NCBI GenBank assembly: GCA_018222605.1
Contig: JAAEZZ010000003.1
Location: 248,001-312,000, forward strand
Direction of reading: 5' to 3'
DNA length: 64,000 nt
Origin: Alphaproteobacteria bacterium
Lineage (GTDB): Bacteria; Pseudomonadota; Alphaproteobacteria; Caulobacterales; Hyphomonadaceae
The notes below the pieces were generated by a model. That model was not told where the DNA came from. It saw only the letters and a list, made by a program, of their open reading frames with translations, and made no database searches. Positions 17,991-26,189 of this stretch are shown here, in pieces (positions within the stretch are counted from its first letter, which is position 1; every line of letters begins with the position of its first letter). Position numbers and translations under genes: made by a program.

Positions 17991-18670
17991 GTGAGAGCAT
18001 GGCCCATTCTGAATATGGTCTCTGGTTCCTGGTGATCCTGAACTCGGCCATCTTCATCATTTTCGCGTTCAGTTTTGCAAAACCATCCAAGTCAAAAGAC
18101 TGGACGTCATTTGGCGCCTTTAGCGGTTTTGTGATCGCTCTTTTTACCGAGATGTATGGCTTCCCGCTTTCGATTTACTTCCTCTCGCCATGGCTTGAAT
18201 CGCAGTTTCCCGACATCAATTGGTTCGCCCATGATTCCGGGCATTTCTGGGAGATGATTTTCGGCTGGCAAGGCAATCCACATTTTGGCCCATTCCACTT
18301 TGCCAGCCTCGGCTTCATCTTGCTGGGTTTTAGCGTTCTGTCATGGGGGTGGCCGATCCTGCACGGGGCGCTGCGCAGTGGCAAGCTCGCCAAAACCGGC
18401 ATTTATGCCCGCATGCGCCACCCGCAATATGCCGGCTTCGTGCTGATCATGTTTGGGTTCCTGCTGCAATGGCCGACCATCCTTACCCTGATCATGTTCC
18501 CGGTTCTGGTGTTCATGTATGTCCGTCTTGCCCTCAGAGAGGAGAAGGACGCCGAAGCCGCATTCGGCCACGAGTATCGCGCCTACGCCGCGGTCACTCC
18601 GCGCTTCTGGCCGCGTTGGGGACGCTTAGAGACCCTCACGCAATCCCGCCCGAATGATTTGCCTTCCTAG
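17987..18670 (+). CDS. Isoprenylcysteine-methyltransferase-family membrane protein
   Basis: Integral membrane protein of 227 residues of the ICMT/PEMT-like family. The C-terminal half carries the family motif for SAM binding: TGIYARMRHPQYAGFVLIMFGF near residue 138, followed by LREEKDAEAAFGHEYRAYAAVTPRFWP. The N-terminal half adds about three helices. Such proteins, including CzcN, are often encoded beside metal exporters, but their methyl acceptor is unknown. Last gene of the fabI-copB run; a stem-loop follows 15 bases after the stop. Confidence 0.82.
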   Translation: MSESMAHSEYGLWFLVILNSAIFIIFAFSFAKPSKSKDWTSFGAFSGFVIALFTEMYGFPLSIYFLSPWLESQFPDINWFAHDSGHFWEMIFGWQGNPHFGPFHFASLGFILLGFSVLSWGWPILHGALRSGKLAKTGIYARMRHPQYAGFVLIMFGFLLQWPTILTLIMFPVLVFMYVRLALREEKDAEAAFGHEYRAYAAVTPRFWPRWGRLETLTQSRPNDLPS

Positions 18671-18684
18671 CCCTTCTCATTCTT

Positions 18685-18710
18685 GCGATCCGCCGGACCA
18701 GGCGGATCGC
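18685..18710. terminator. Stem-loop ending the fabI-copB operon
   Basis: GCGATCCGCC and GGCGGATCGC form a perfect 10-bp stem with a 6-base loop, 15 bases after the stop of the methyltransferase gene. No T-run follows, so Rho-independent action is uncertain. Confidence 0.6.
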
Positions 18711-18778
18711 GGAACTGAGGGATACCTAAACATTCAAGTTTACACTGCTACAGGCTCATCCAGCTTGAAGGAGGCAAT

Positions 18779-19654
18779 ATGCAGCACAAGAGCTTCGGCC
18801 TCGTTCTAGCCGGCGGCGGGGCGCGCGGAATGGCCCATGTGGGCGCCCTCAGAGCGCTCAACCATCTTGGATATTATCCAAGAGTTGTTGCGGGAGTTTC
18901 GATCGGCGCGCTTGTCGCGGCGACTTATTCGCTCAATCCGAACTGGTACCTGGACTTGAGAGAGATGGATGTATCGGGCTTCCCTCGCCTGCCAGAGCTC
19001 AAAACGCATGGCCTAAAGGAAAGGCTCAAAAGTTTTATATTGGCTGGACGTGATCTGAAGTCTTTAACCTTTGGATGGGGCATTGGTGAGCACACGGTCG
19101 ACTGGGGCCGTTCGGTGATCGAAGATTTAACCCTTGGCAAAGACCTGCAGCAAGGCCGTGTGGAAACCCTGATTACGGCAACGGATATTCTGAGCGGTGA
19201 AAGGATCATTAAAACAAAGGGGCATGCGGTCGATGCGGTTTATGCCAGCTCGGCGATCGCCGGCATCTTACCACCTTTTGAAGACGGCGAGCATCTCCTG
19301 GTTGATGGCGGCTACTCTGATAGCTCACCCGTGGACATTGTCAGAAATGCAGGCGTCGATTGCGTTATCACGCTCGATCCGGGTCAACGCATTAGCGATT
19401 ATCCGCCTCAAAATGGGCTGGATGTCTTCCTGCGTTCGATCGAAATCACTCACAAAGCCTTTTCGAGATCACGCTACGAACACGCTGATCTGGTGTTGAC
19501 CCCGCGTTACGACACTCAGATCGGATTGTTCGATTTTCAACACACTGGTCGCTGCATCGCTGCTGGAGCCAAAGCCGTCAAACGCGCAGCGCCTCAATTA
19601 GGGAAGCTTCTGGCGCCGGCTCAATCCGACGCCGAAATGTTATCCGCAGAATGA
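18779..19654 (+). CDS. Patatin-like phospholipase
   Basis: Cytoplasmic or membrane-associated acyl hydrolase of 291 residues with a Ser-Asp dyad. The oxyanion motif GGGARGMAHVGAL is at residues 12-24, the nucleophile elbow GVSIGAL near 40, and the catalytic Asp in DGGYSD near 180. It likely releases acyl chains from phospholipids. An excellent ribosome site (AAGGAGG) precedes the ATG. It is followed by a desaturase and an FAD oxidoreductase, suggesting a membrane-lipid remodelling set. A TGAGGGA at 18716 resembles the ECF -35, but its expected -10 is GTTT rather than CGTA. Confidence 0.9.
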   Translation: MQHKSFGLVLAGGGARGMAHVGALRALNHLGYYPRVVAGVSIGALVAATYSLNPNWYLDLREMDVSGFPRLPELKTHGLKERLKSFILAGRDLKSLTFGWGIGEHTVDWGRSVIEDLTLGKDLQQGRVETLITATDILSGERIIKTKGHAVDAVYASSAIAGILPPFEDGEHLLVDGGYSDSSPVDIVRNAGVDCVITLDPGQRISDYPPQNGLDVFLRSIEITHKAFSRSRYEHADLVLTPRYDTQIGLFDFQHTGRCIAAGAKAVKRAAPQLGKLLAPAQSDAEMLSAE

Positions 19655-19712
19655 GCATCCCTTTATCCATCCCGCTCCGACCTGCGCCAGGGCAGCCAAG
19701 AAAGATCAGCTC

Positions 19713-20777
19713 ATGACATATCTGGCGACACCTCAGAGCGCTGCGTCATCGCATGCCCCTGCCAGGGATTGGGTAAAGGTATTAGCCGGCTATCGAGAGC
19801 CCTCGATGGTTCGAAGCCTGTTCGAACTGGCTGTTACAATGGTCCCCATTTTAATTCTTGGGGGCGCTGCGGTCTGGTCAACCAGCATTAGTTATTGGCT
19901 TACCGTTTTGTTTAGCGCCGCAGCATCAGGATTTCTGGTTCGATTGTTCATGATCCAGCATGACTGCTCACATGGTGCATTTTTCAAATCGAAACGCGCC
20001 AATGATTGGACCGGGCGCGTCATCAGCGTTTTAACCCTGACGCCTTTCGACCTTTGGAAGCGATCACATAATGTACATCACAGTTCGCAGGGAAACCTCG
20101 ACCGACGCGGCATTGGCGACATTATGACCCTGACCGTCGAAGAATACAATTCCCGCTCGTTTTCAGGCCGTCTCGCTTATCGGCTCTATCGCAATCCATT
20201 CGTCTTGTTTGGGGTCGGGCCAATTTTCATTTTCCTGTTTCACCATCGCGTTCCGATAGGTTTTCTACGCGCTGGCATGAAGTACTGGCTCAGCACAATG
20301 GGCACCAATATTGCAGTTGCTGCGCTTCTCATTGGAGGCATCGCCGCGGTTGGCTGGCTCCCCTTTCTGGTGGTATATCTGCTGATTACAATGCTTGCCG
20401 CAATCATCGGTGTTTGGCTGTTCTACGTGCAGCACCAGTTTGAACAGACCGTCTGGGACGGCAATGACACCTGGCAACTCCATGAAGCTGCACTCCATGG
20501 CAGCTCTTTCTATGATTTGCCTCAACCTTTGCGATGGTTGACGGCAAATATTGGCATCCATCATGTCCACCATCTCAACAGCCGTGTGCCGTTCTATCGT
20601 TTGCAGCAAGTCCTGCGCGACCACCCTCCTCTCGCAAGGATCGGCCGGATGACCATTTTAGACAGCTTTAAAACCACACGGCTGAAACTCTGGGACACCA
20701 GCACTCGAAGGCTGGTCTCGTTCAAAACCGCGCGGGCTTTGTGCGGCGAGAAAGAGACGCTGCCAATGATACAATAG
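19713..20777 (+). CDS. Membrane fatty-acid desaturase
   Basis: Di-iron acyl-lipid desaturase of 354 residues in the inner membrane. The three His boxes are HDCSHGAF near residue 89, HNVHHSSQGN near 126 and HHVHHLNSR near 290, with about four membrane helices between them. It introduces a double bond in acyl chains using O2 and reductant. The gene is one base from the next, which codes for an FAD oxidoreductase. Positional specificity cannot be inferred. Unsaturated chains would also be the substrates of the nearby Cfa. Confidence 0.92.
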   Translation: MTYLATPQSAASSHAPARDWVKVLAGYREPSMVRSLFELAVTMVPILILGGAAVWSTSISYWLTVLFSAAASGFLVRLFMIQHDCSHGAFFKSKRANDWTGRVISVLTLTPFDLWKRSHNVHHSSQGNLDRRGIGDIMTLTVEEYNSRSFSGRLAYRLYRNPFVLFGVGPIFIFLFHHRVPIGFLRAGMKYWLSTMGTNIAVAALLIGGIAAVGWLPFLVVYLLITMLAAIIGVWLFYVQHQFEQTVWDGNDTWQLHEAALHGSSFYDLPQPLRWLTANIGIHHVHHLNSRVPFYRLQQVLRDHPPLARIGRMTILDSFKTTRLKLWDTSTRRLVSFKTARALCGEKETLPMIQ

Positions 20778-20778
20778 A

Positions 20779-21915
20779 ATGACGACGAAGACCGACATCA
20801 CGATTGTTGGCGCCGGCCCCTCGGGCCTTGTGTGCGCGACGGTTCTGGCGCGAGCCGGTCGCAAAGTGATCGTGCGCGAGTGGCATCGTGATGTCGGACA
20901 CCGCTTTCATGGTGATTTTCAAGGTCTGGAAAACTGGACCGATCCACAAGACGTGCTCAAAGAGCTTGTCTCAGCCGGGATCAATATAAGTTTTGATCAC
21001 CGCGGCGTAAAGACAGGCATTGTCTTCGACAGCCAGGCCAAGCCTCATCGCGTGTATGGCGCGCGTCCATTATTCTACTTGCTGAGGCGAGGCCGCGCCG
21101 ACGGCAGTTTGGACCGCGGACTTCTCGAACAGGCCCGCGCGGCTGGCGTGGAGGTTCGCTTCAATGACCGCGTAGCGCAAACATCAGGCGAGATGGTGCT
21201 TGCCGGCGGCCCTCGGCGCGCGGACATCATTGCTGTCGGAAAGATCTTCGATACAGATATGGCCGATGGTGCCTGGCTCGCCCTAGACCCTGCGCTGGCA
21301 CCAAAAGGCTACGCCTATCTGCTTGTGCATCAGGGACGAGGCACTGTGGCAAGCTGCATGTTTACCGGCTTTCGCGACCAGGCATTACACCTTTCCGAGG
21401 CAGTAGCGTTTTTCGAGCGTCATGCCGGACTGCGCATGCAAAACCCTCAGCCATTTGGCGGCTTCGGTAATACCCGCTTACCGCGAACAGCGCTGCAAGG
21501 CGGTTATCCCGTGATCGGTGAGCATGCCGGCTTCCAGGATGCGCTGGCCGGCTTCGGATTGCGCTATGCTATGCGCTCGGGTCGGTTGGCCGCTGAAAGC
21601 ATAATTGAAGAAGCCAGCTATCGTCAGGCTTGGCGGAAAACGCTCCAGCCAACGCTTAGAACTGGCGTGGTCAATCGCTTCTTGTTCAATATGGCTGGGC
21701 GTCGCGGAATTGATTTCATGGTTGGACATCTTGCCCGCACCGACACCGGCGAGGCCCTCAGGCGGGCATACCGCCCGTCAGTTCTAAAACGTCTTCTATT
21801 TCCTCTGGCGCGGCGCCGTTTTCGAGCACCGCTCACAGACCCGAGTTGCACCCACGAAGATTGTAACTGCATTTGGTGCGAGCATGGCGACCACAATCAA
21901 TCACCTAAAGCTTGA
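20779..21915 (+). CDS. FAD-dependent oxidoreductase, geranylgeranyl-reductase-like, Cys-rich tail
   Basis: Flavoprotein of 378 residues. The N-terminus is a Rossmann dinucleotide fold, ITIVGAGPSGLVCATVLARAG (glycines at about 11, 13, 16). A second FAD-contact region lies around AGFQDALAGFGLRYAMRSGRLAAE near 250-275. The C-terminus ends in a Cys/His cluster CTHEDCNCIWCEHGDH, which could bind an iron-sulfur cluster or zinc. It overlaps no neighbour but begins one base after the desaturase, implying coupled translation. A role as a reductase in lipid modification is plausible; the substrate is not known. Confidence 0.75.
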   Translation: MTTKTDITIVGAGPSGLVCATVLARAGRKVIVREWHRDVGHRFHGDFQGLENWTDPQDVLKELVSAGINISFDHRGVKTGIVFDSQAKPHRVYGARPLFYLLRRGRADGSLDRGLLEQARAAGVEVRFNDRVAQTSGEMVLAGGPRRADIIAVGKIFDTDMADGAWLALDPALAPKGYAYLLVHQGRGTVASCMFTGFRDQALHLSEAVAFFERHAGLRMQNPQPFGGFGNTRLPRTALQGGYPVIGEHAGFQDALAGFGLRYAMRSGRLAAESIIEEASYRQAWRKTLQPTLRTGVVNRFLFNMAGRRGIDFMVGHLARTDTGEALRRAYRPSVLKRLLFPLARRRFRAPLTDPSCTHEDCNCIWCEHGDHNQSPKA

Positions 21916-22421
21916 GCGCAATTCTTATAGCACGCTCCCAACTGGGCCTGCACGATGGAATCAAGGTCTGCGTATCTCACGAATGGCGACGCATTGAGCT
22001 GCTGTGTTATCTCATCAAGCGTTGGGTGCGGTATTCTATCATCCATACGAGGGTCGTAAATCAGCAGCGCCTCACCAGAATATGCGACCCGGTTCAGCAT
22101 CAGTCCGCTGAACGCTGGTTTATCTTGCGCCCAAACGCCGAATGCCTGAACAGCGCGCTCGCGCTGGGGGCGATACAGCTTAAGAATTTCAGCTACCCCT
22201 TCATCCGCATTGAACTTCACGATGAACACGTAAGATTTGCCGGGATGAAGTACAGCGCCATCGGCAGGTCCTGCCACCAAATCAGCGCGTTGCAGCTCGC
22301 CTTGAAATTGGTTGGCAGCGCCGCCGCTACGCGCCACTCCTAACAGACTCAAGCCCGTAAGGGCAAACAGGCAAAGTACAAGAAAGACGATCAGGTGGGC
22401 GTTTTCAAATTGCTGTTTCAT
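21897..22421 (-). CDS. Hypothetical single-pass membrane protein
   Basis: A 174-residue protein with one N-terminal membrane helix (LIVFLVLCLFALTGLSLLGVA) and an extracytoplasmic domain with no recognised motif (YVFIVKFNADEGVAEILKLYRP, YADLDSIVQAQLGACYKNC). Its 3' end overlaps the end of the FAD oxidoreductase by 19 bases, tail to tail. The broken Rieske gene ends 40 bases upstream and then reads into this gene. No family recognised. Confidence 0.6.
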   Translation of the reverse strand: MKQQFENAHLIVFLVLCLFALTGLSLLGVARSGGAANQFQGELQRADLVAGPADGAVLHPGKSYVFIVKFNADEGVAEILKLYRPQRERAVQAFGVWAQDKPAFSGLMLNRVAYSGEALLIYDPRMDDRIPHPTLDEITQQLNASPFVRYADLDSIVQAQLGACYKNCAQALGD

Positions 22422-22461
22422 TGTCTGTCGCTCTTGGTAACAAGCGCTCCAAATCGGTTTC

Positions 22462-22915
22462 TCAAATCGAAATCGTCACTAGATCATCGGTCAGGTAGAC
22501 ATAGTCTGGGACAGGCAGATTCAGCGGCGCCGGTCCTTTTCTGATCCGCCCGGAAATATCATAATGCGATCCATGACAGGGACAGTACCAGCCGCCATAG
22601 TCTCCGACCGCTCCCTGATTTGGACCAACCGGCACACAGCCAAGATGCGTACAGACGCCCGATGTAATCAATATAGCGGGGTTGAGCGTGCCATCAGGGC
22701 GGGGCCTAAGACGGGCGTCATCTGTTTCCGGGTCCGGCAACCGGTATTTTCGAAACGTCGACATCTAGCGAACTCGATGCGCGCGTGTCGCTGGCGGCGT
22801 TCATCTGATCGACAAGCGGCCAGACCGCCAAGCCTGCTCCAGCCGCAGCCGCAGCAGTTGTTGCAATAAAGATAAAATCACGTCGCTCTGGATCTGCGGG
22901 AACGGTGTCTGACAT
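22462..22915 (-). pseudogene. petA: Rieske iron-sulfur protein (petA-like), frameshifted with internal loss
   Basis: The 5' part (22915 down to about 22770) encodes a normal Rieske N-terminus: ERRDFIFIATTAAAAAGAG signal/anchor, then WPLVDQMNAASD and a DVDVS segment. The next frame, not the same one, encodes the cluster-binding domain with CTHLGC and CPCHGSHYD and the C-terminal [17 protein letters not shown]. The two parts overlap out of frame, and a short segment usually found between DVDVS and the FIRKR-like region is missing. So an internal deletion that is not a multiple of three has broken the gene. No cytochrome b or c1 gene is nearby; this was probably an extra copy. Confidence 0.8.
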
Positions 22916-23231
22916 GAAAAATACTCCCTGAAGCCTTCATCACTGGAACAGACGCTGGGCATACCTTTTCCATTACAGGACTTTCGGTAGCCTCCCGTCC
23001 TTCATTGAAAATCTTGCCGCGCCCCATGATGGCTTTGGAGAGCATATGGGACGCAGCAAGTTCAGAACGAGATCGCACGAGAAGGGGGGGGAGGGCATGA
23101 TCACGTTCTGGTTCATAGTTCGCCGCAGCGGACAATTTCTGGTTCGGGCCTTCGCAATGTAAAGGGGGGGGACGCACTGCGAAGGCCCGGGACCAAGGCG
23201 GCGGCGCTGAACAACAACGCCCGAAAACGCC
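22916..23231. other. 316-base gap with G-runs and a stem-loop, no gene
   Basis: Between the Rieske remnant and the Met/His-rich gene. It contains two runs of seven to eight G (near 23085 and 23164) and the stem-loop listed separately. A 99-codon minus-strand frame crosses it but has an Arg/Ser/Pro-rich composition typical of a chance frame. No ECF-type motif was found here. Confidence 0.5.
23145..23189. terminator. Stem-loop downstream of Met/His-rich gene
   Basis: CGGGCCTTCGCA and TGCGAAGGCCCG form a perfect 12-bp stem with a 21-base loop holding a G-run. It lies about 45 bases past the stop of the minus-strand gene at 23232. No T-run follows on the minus strand. Confidence 0.5.
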
Positions 23232-23678
23232 TTATTCTGTGGCAGCCTCCTCCGTATCGCCCGTCATCATTGGGCAATGCTCAGCTGGATCATGACCCAT
23301 AGCTTCATGCTTGGCCTGACAATCTTCCGCAGACATTGGATGCTCGCCTGATGCGTCATGCATTTTATGGCCATCCGCGCCATGTTCCGTCATTTTGTCC
23401 ATCGCCATGCCGCCCTCGCCCATCATGGGTTTGTCGCCATCCATCATGTGATCGCCGCTATGGTCCATCATATGGCCGTCAGCCATCTTATCTTCCATGT
23501 TGGCCATACAGTCCTCCATGCCTTCATGACCCGCCATACAGGTTTTGGCCTCGGCGGCGTCTGCCTCCGCCTCAACGGCAGGTGTTTCGCTGTGATCGTG
23601 CGTCTTGTGGCCGTCTTGAGCCAAGGCCATGGGCGATAAGGCAAAAATAGCGGCGGCGGTGATCAAGATTGGTTTCAT
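23232..23678 (-). CDS. Secreted Met/His-rich metal-binding protein
   Basis: Protein of 148 residues with a signal peptide (MKPILITAAAIFALSPMALA, cut near residue 20) and a mature part dominated by Met, His, Asp, Glu and a few Cys (DCMANMEDKMADGHMMDHSG, KMTEHGADGHKMHDASGEH). The periplasmic location and Met/His density suggest copper or silver buffering. ATG 23678 has AAGGA 8 bases upstream; an ATG 9 bases earlier sits directly on that ribosome site. Transcribed from the ECF-type motif at 23737-23762. No named family recognised. Confidence 0.78.
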   Translation of the reverse strand: MKPILITAAAIFALSPMALAQDGHKTHDHSETPAVEAEADAAEAKTCMAGHEGMEDCMANMEDKMADGHMMDHSGDHMMDGDKPMMGEGGMAMDKMTEHGADGHKMHDASGEHPMSAEDCQAKHEAMGHDPAEHCPMMTGDTEEAATE

Positions 23679-23709
23679 GAGGGGCATCCTTTATATAATT
23701 GTGCGAGCC

Positions 23710-23735
23710 CAAGGGTATTGGGCACTTGCAACGTA
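23710..23735 (+). promoter_or_regulatory. ECF-type promoter motif for the DMT exporter
   Basis: CAAGGGT, 15 bases, CGTA, then TTAC. It keeps the AGGG-N16-CGTA core but has C at the first position. It interleaves with the opposite-strand motif at 23737, giving a compact divergent pair. Confidence 0.5.
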
Positions 23736-23736
23736 T

Positions 23737-23762
23737 TACGCAGCACACAGGCGGCGCCCTCA
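23737..23762 (-). promoter_or_regulatory. ECF-type promoter motif for the Met/His-rich protein
   Basis: On the minus strand TGAGGGC, 15 bases, CGTA, then ATAC. It is a best-form match ending 59 bases before the ATG at 23678. Confidence 0.65.
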
Positions 23763-23783
23763 TAATCGGCTCCACTCTTTCAA

Positions 23784-24713
23784 GTGTTTCACCGGAGCCC
23801 TGGTTTGATTGTCAGCCCCCGCATTCTCGCAGCGCTCGTCATGGTCTTATGGGCCTCCTGCTATCCGCTCATCACGCTGGGGCTCGACTATGCGCCTCAC
23901 CTGACCTTTGCAGCGCTACGCGCCATTCTGGCTGGTAGTATTTTAATAGGCGTCGCCGCTCTGCGCCGAGCCGCGTGGCCTCGCGGGTGGAGCGTTTGGG
24001 GCTGGATCACGCTTGCTGGTCTTGGAATGACCGGCATTGGCTATTTCGGCATGTTTCACGCCGCGGAGTTTGTATCACCTGGTCTTGCGACCGTGATCGA
24101 AAGCCTCCAGCCGCTAATCGCCGCTGTGCTTGCCGTCGTGTTTCTGCGCGAACGCCTTGGACCGATTGGCTGGTTTGGGCTTTGCCTCGGCGTCAGCGGC
24201 GTGGCGCTCATCGCGATACCGCGCGTCCTGGCCTCGGGCGGGGGATCAACAGCTTTTGGTCTGGTCCTGGTGATTATGGCGACCAGCGGCGTCGCAGTCG
24301 GCAATATCGCCATCAAGTCATTATCGACACGCGTCGATGCGGCGATGGCGATGGGATTGCAGCTTTTGATTGGAGCGATCCCGATCTCAATTTTAGCTTT
24401 CACGACCGAATCCCCAACAGCTATAGACTGGTCGCCGCAATTCATAATTTCACTTCTTGGCCTCGCCCTGCCCGGGACGGCGCTGGCCTATTGGTTATGG
24501 CAGGTGACGCTGCAGTCGCTGGATGTCTCCAAGGCGGCTGCATTTAGTTTTCTCGTTCCGATCATTGGCGTTTCTGTCGGCGCGCTATTCTTCTCAGAGC
24601 CGCTGACGATAAATGTCATTGGCGGCGGCGCGCTCGCCGCCATCGGGGTCTATCTCGCATCGCGGCCGAGGTCGGAAACGTCGCCGCTAGTGAATGCAAA
24701 AAAAGAAGCCTAA
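23784..24713 (+). CDS. DMT/EamA-family transporter
   Basis: Inner-membrane drug/metabolite transporter of up to 309 residues with ten predicted helices in two EamA repeats (first from about residue 12, second from about 160; the second starts GLVLVIMATSGVAVGNIAIKSL). The substrate is unknown; relatives export amino acids or metabolites. The start is uncertain: GTG 23784 and TTG 23805 are both in frame, and CGGAG precedes the latter. The 3' end overlaps the sigma gene by 4 bases, tail to tail. It shares a divergent promoter region with the Met/His-rich protein. Confidence 0.85.
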   Translation: MFHRSPGLIVSPRILAALVMVLWASCYPLITLGLDYAPHLTFAALRAILAGSILIGVAALRRAAWPRGWSVWGWITLAGLGMTGIGYFGMFHAAEFVSPGLATVIESLQPLIAAVLAVVFLRERLGPIGWFGLCLGVSGVALIAIPRVLASGGGSTAFGLVLVIMATSGVAVGNIAIKSLSTRVDAAMAMGLQLLIGAIPISILAFTTESPTAIDWSPQFIISLLGLALPGTALAYWLWQVTLQSLDVSKAAAFSFLVPIIGVSVGALFFSEPLTINVIGGGALAAIGVYLASRPRSETSPLVNAKKEA

Positions 24714-25279
24714 TCGAGCTTTTCGACCTGTTCCTGCAAGACTTTCCGGGCGCGATAGACCCGTGTTTCCACAGCCTTGATGGAGACGCCAAGGATTTCG
24801 GCCACCTCACTTTGGGGCATGTCTTGAAGGACCTGCAGGGTAAAGGCCTGCCTCAATTTTTCTGGTAATGCGTCAATGAGTTTCGAGACCCGATTGAGCT
24901 CATCGCGGTGTTCATAATCATCTTGAACATTTTGCGAGTGGTCGGCGATATCGGGTCGATCCGGGCTCTCCAGAGGCGCTGCTTGAAAGAAAAAGCTTCT
25001 CACGGCGCGTTTGCGGCCATGATCACGAACTTTGTTGAGCGCAATGTGGTATAGCCAGGTCGAAAACTTCCGCGACGGGTCATAACGGTCAATCGACCGC
25101 CAGGCTGCGGTAAAGGCTTCCTGCAGCACATCATAGGCGTCTTCGTTGCCACGCATCGAGCGATGAACATAGCGATAGAGCGGTTCCTTGTAACGACGCA
25201 TGAGCTCGGTGAAGGCGCGTTCCTCGCCTCCTGCTGCGGCTACAGCAAGCTCTGCATCTGTTCGCTCTGTGTTGTGCAC
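24710..25279 (-). CDS. ECF sigma factor, CnrH-like
   Basis: Sigma factor of 189 residues. Region 2 is seen at ELMRRYKEPLYRYVHRSMRG to DVLQEAFTAAWRSIDRYD and WLYHIALNKVRDHGRKR; region 4 at LPEKLRQAFTLQVLQDMPQSEVAEILGVSIKAVETRVYRARKVL. It is the last gene of a three-gene operon whose first two products resemble the CnrY anti-sigma factor and the CnrX periplasmic metal sensor, the same order as cnrYXH of Cupriavidus. It likely directs transcription from the AGGG-N16-CGTA element that precedes its own operon. Confidence 0.92.
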   Translation of the reverse strand: MHNTERTDAELAVAAAGGEERAFTELMRRYKEPLYRYVHRSMRGNEDAYDVLQEAFTAAWRSIDRYDPSRKFSTWLYHIALNKVRDHGRKRAVRSFFFQAAPLESPDRPDIADHSQNVQDDYEHRDELNRVSKLIDALPEKLRQAFTLQVLQDMPQSEVAEILGVSIKAVETRVYRARKVLQEQVEKLD

Positions 25280-25289
25280 GGGTATATGT

Positions 25290-25727
25290 CTAAAGCTCCG
25301 TCAGTGCTCGAACGACTTCCGCGTCAAAGACGATCGCTTGTTCCTCGGTAAGGATCTCGCGCATCTCAAACACATGCTCGATAGTGACTTTTTGCAGCTC
25401 CCCCATGGCTGTGTGGAAATCATTGATGGCCGCCTGAACAGCGGGCGAATAGGATTTGTCGGCCTCCATTGCGCCAGCAAGTGCCAAGTTGGCCGCGCGA
25501 AGCTTTTGTTCCAGCTCAGCTTTTCTGGCCGCGAAACGGTGTTCGATTTGCTCGAGTTCTGCTTTCTGATCCGCTGAGAGATCCAAGTCGTGATGGACCA
25601 GCTCATGCAAACCAGAAGCTGCTTCTACCGGATGCGTCACGGCCCAGTTTCCAGCAACGAACACGCCGGTCATGCCCGCGCACAGGGCTACGAAAACGAC
25701 AATGATCCAGTGTTCTAGTTTCATCAC
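25290..25727 (-). CDS. Periplasmic heavy-metal sensor, CnrX-like
   Basis: Membrane-anchored periplasmic sensor of 145 residues. One N-terminal helix (WIIVVFVALCAGMTGVFVAG) is followed by an all-helical hairpin domain. Metal-ligand positions of CnrX are matched: HELVH (HxxxH) near residue 41, and HVFEM (His and Met four apart) near 119. It probably binds a divalent or copper ion and relieves the anti-sigma protein. It starts 5 bases after the anti-sigma stop and ends 10 bases before the sigma start. The true ligand (Ni, Co or Cu) is unproven; the neighbourhood favours copper. Confidence 0.85.
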   Translation of the reverse strand: MMKLEHWIIVVFVALCAGMTGVFVAGNWAVTHPVEAASGLHELVHHDLDLSADQKAELEQIEHRFAARKAELEQKLRAANLALAGAMEADKSYSPAVQAAINDFHTAMGELQKVTIEHVFEMREILTEEQAIVFDAEVVRALTEL

Positions 25728-25732
25728 CCCTC

Positions 25733-26053
25733 TTACCTCAGAATCCCGGAAGGAGCATATGGGGCATCAACAGCGAAGACCGAAAAATCGTTCGGCGATG
25801 ACTGGGTGGGTGCCCCGAGCAATCCGACCACAAGGCCGATTGCAACCGCAAGTGCAACCGCCGCGGTTCGGCTCACAGCTGGTGTCGCAGCAATAAGGCG
25901 TCCGTCTGTGGCAGTTGCTGCGGGCGAAACTGGGGTTCTGGCCGGGTTGCGCGCGTCAATCCGCTCCCAAACCTCGGCTTCGAGACAGTGAAGGTCGCGA
26001 TCAAGCGGTTCAATCTTTAAATCATTAATGAGCACATCTAGGTCATTTTTCAT
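25733..26053 (-). CDS. Membrane anti-sigma factor, CnrY-like
   Basis: Small inner-membrane protein of 106 residues with a cytoplasmic N-terminus (MKNDLDVLINDLKIEPLDRD), an acidic/Trp segment (LEAEVWERIDAR), one membrane helix (AAVALAVAIGLVVGLLGA) and a short periplasmic tail. The topology and gene order match CnrY-type anti-sigma factors that hold the sigma factor via the N-terminal cytoplasmic region. ATG 26053 follows AAGGAG. Family membership rests on context and layout, as sequence similarity is low in this class. Confidence 0.75.
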   Translation of the reverse strand: MKNDLDVLINDLKIEPLDRDLHCLEAEVWERIDARNPARTPVSPAATATDGRLIAATPAVSRTAAVALAVAIGLVVGLLGAPTQSSPNDFSVFAVDAPYAPSGILR

Positions 26054-26103
26054 GGCGCTCTCCTTTCGAGAAGCAAACATAGGGAAGATTACGTATTGAC
26101 GTA

Positions 26104-26129
26104 TACGCAGCGCCTATCGCGCTCCCTCA
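26104..26129 (-). promoter_or_regulatory. ECF-type promoter motif for the cnrYXH-like operon
   Basis: On the minus strand TGAGGGA, 15 bases, CGTA, then TACG. It would start transcription roughly 40 bases before the anti-sigma ATG, fitting autoregulation by the encoded sigma factor. Confidence 0.72.
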
Positions 26130-26189
26130 AAAAACATCGATTAAAGTCAATATGGACCGATCGCACGCCCGACAACGCCGATCTGCATG

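Noticed and set aside
18716..18741. ECF-type motif before the patatin gene
   Set aside because: TGAGGGA is present, but the four bases at the required spacing are GTTT, not CGTA. Not counted among the ten sites.
22878..23177. 99-codon minus-strand frame in the gap before the Rieske remnant
   Set aside because: Low-information composition, no ribosome site, and it overlaps the Rieske start.
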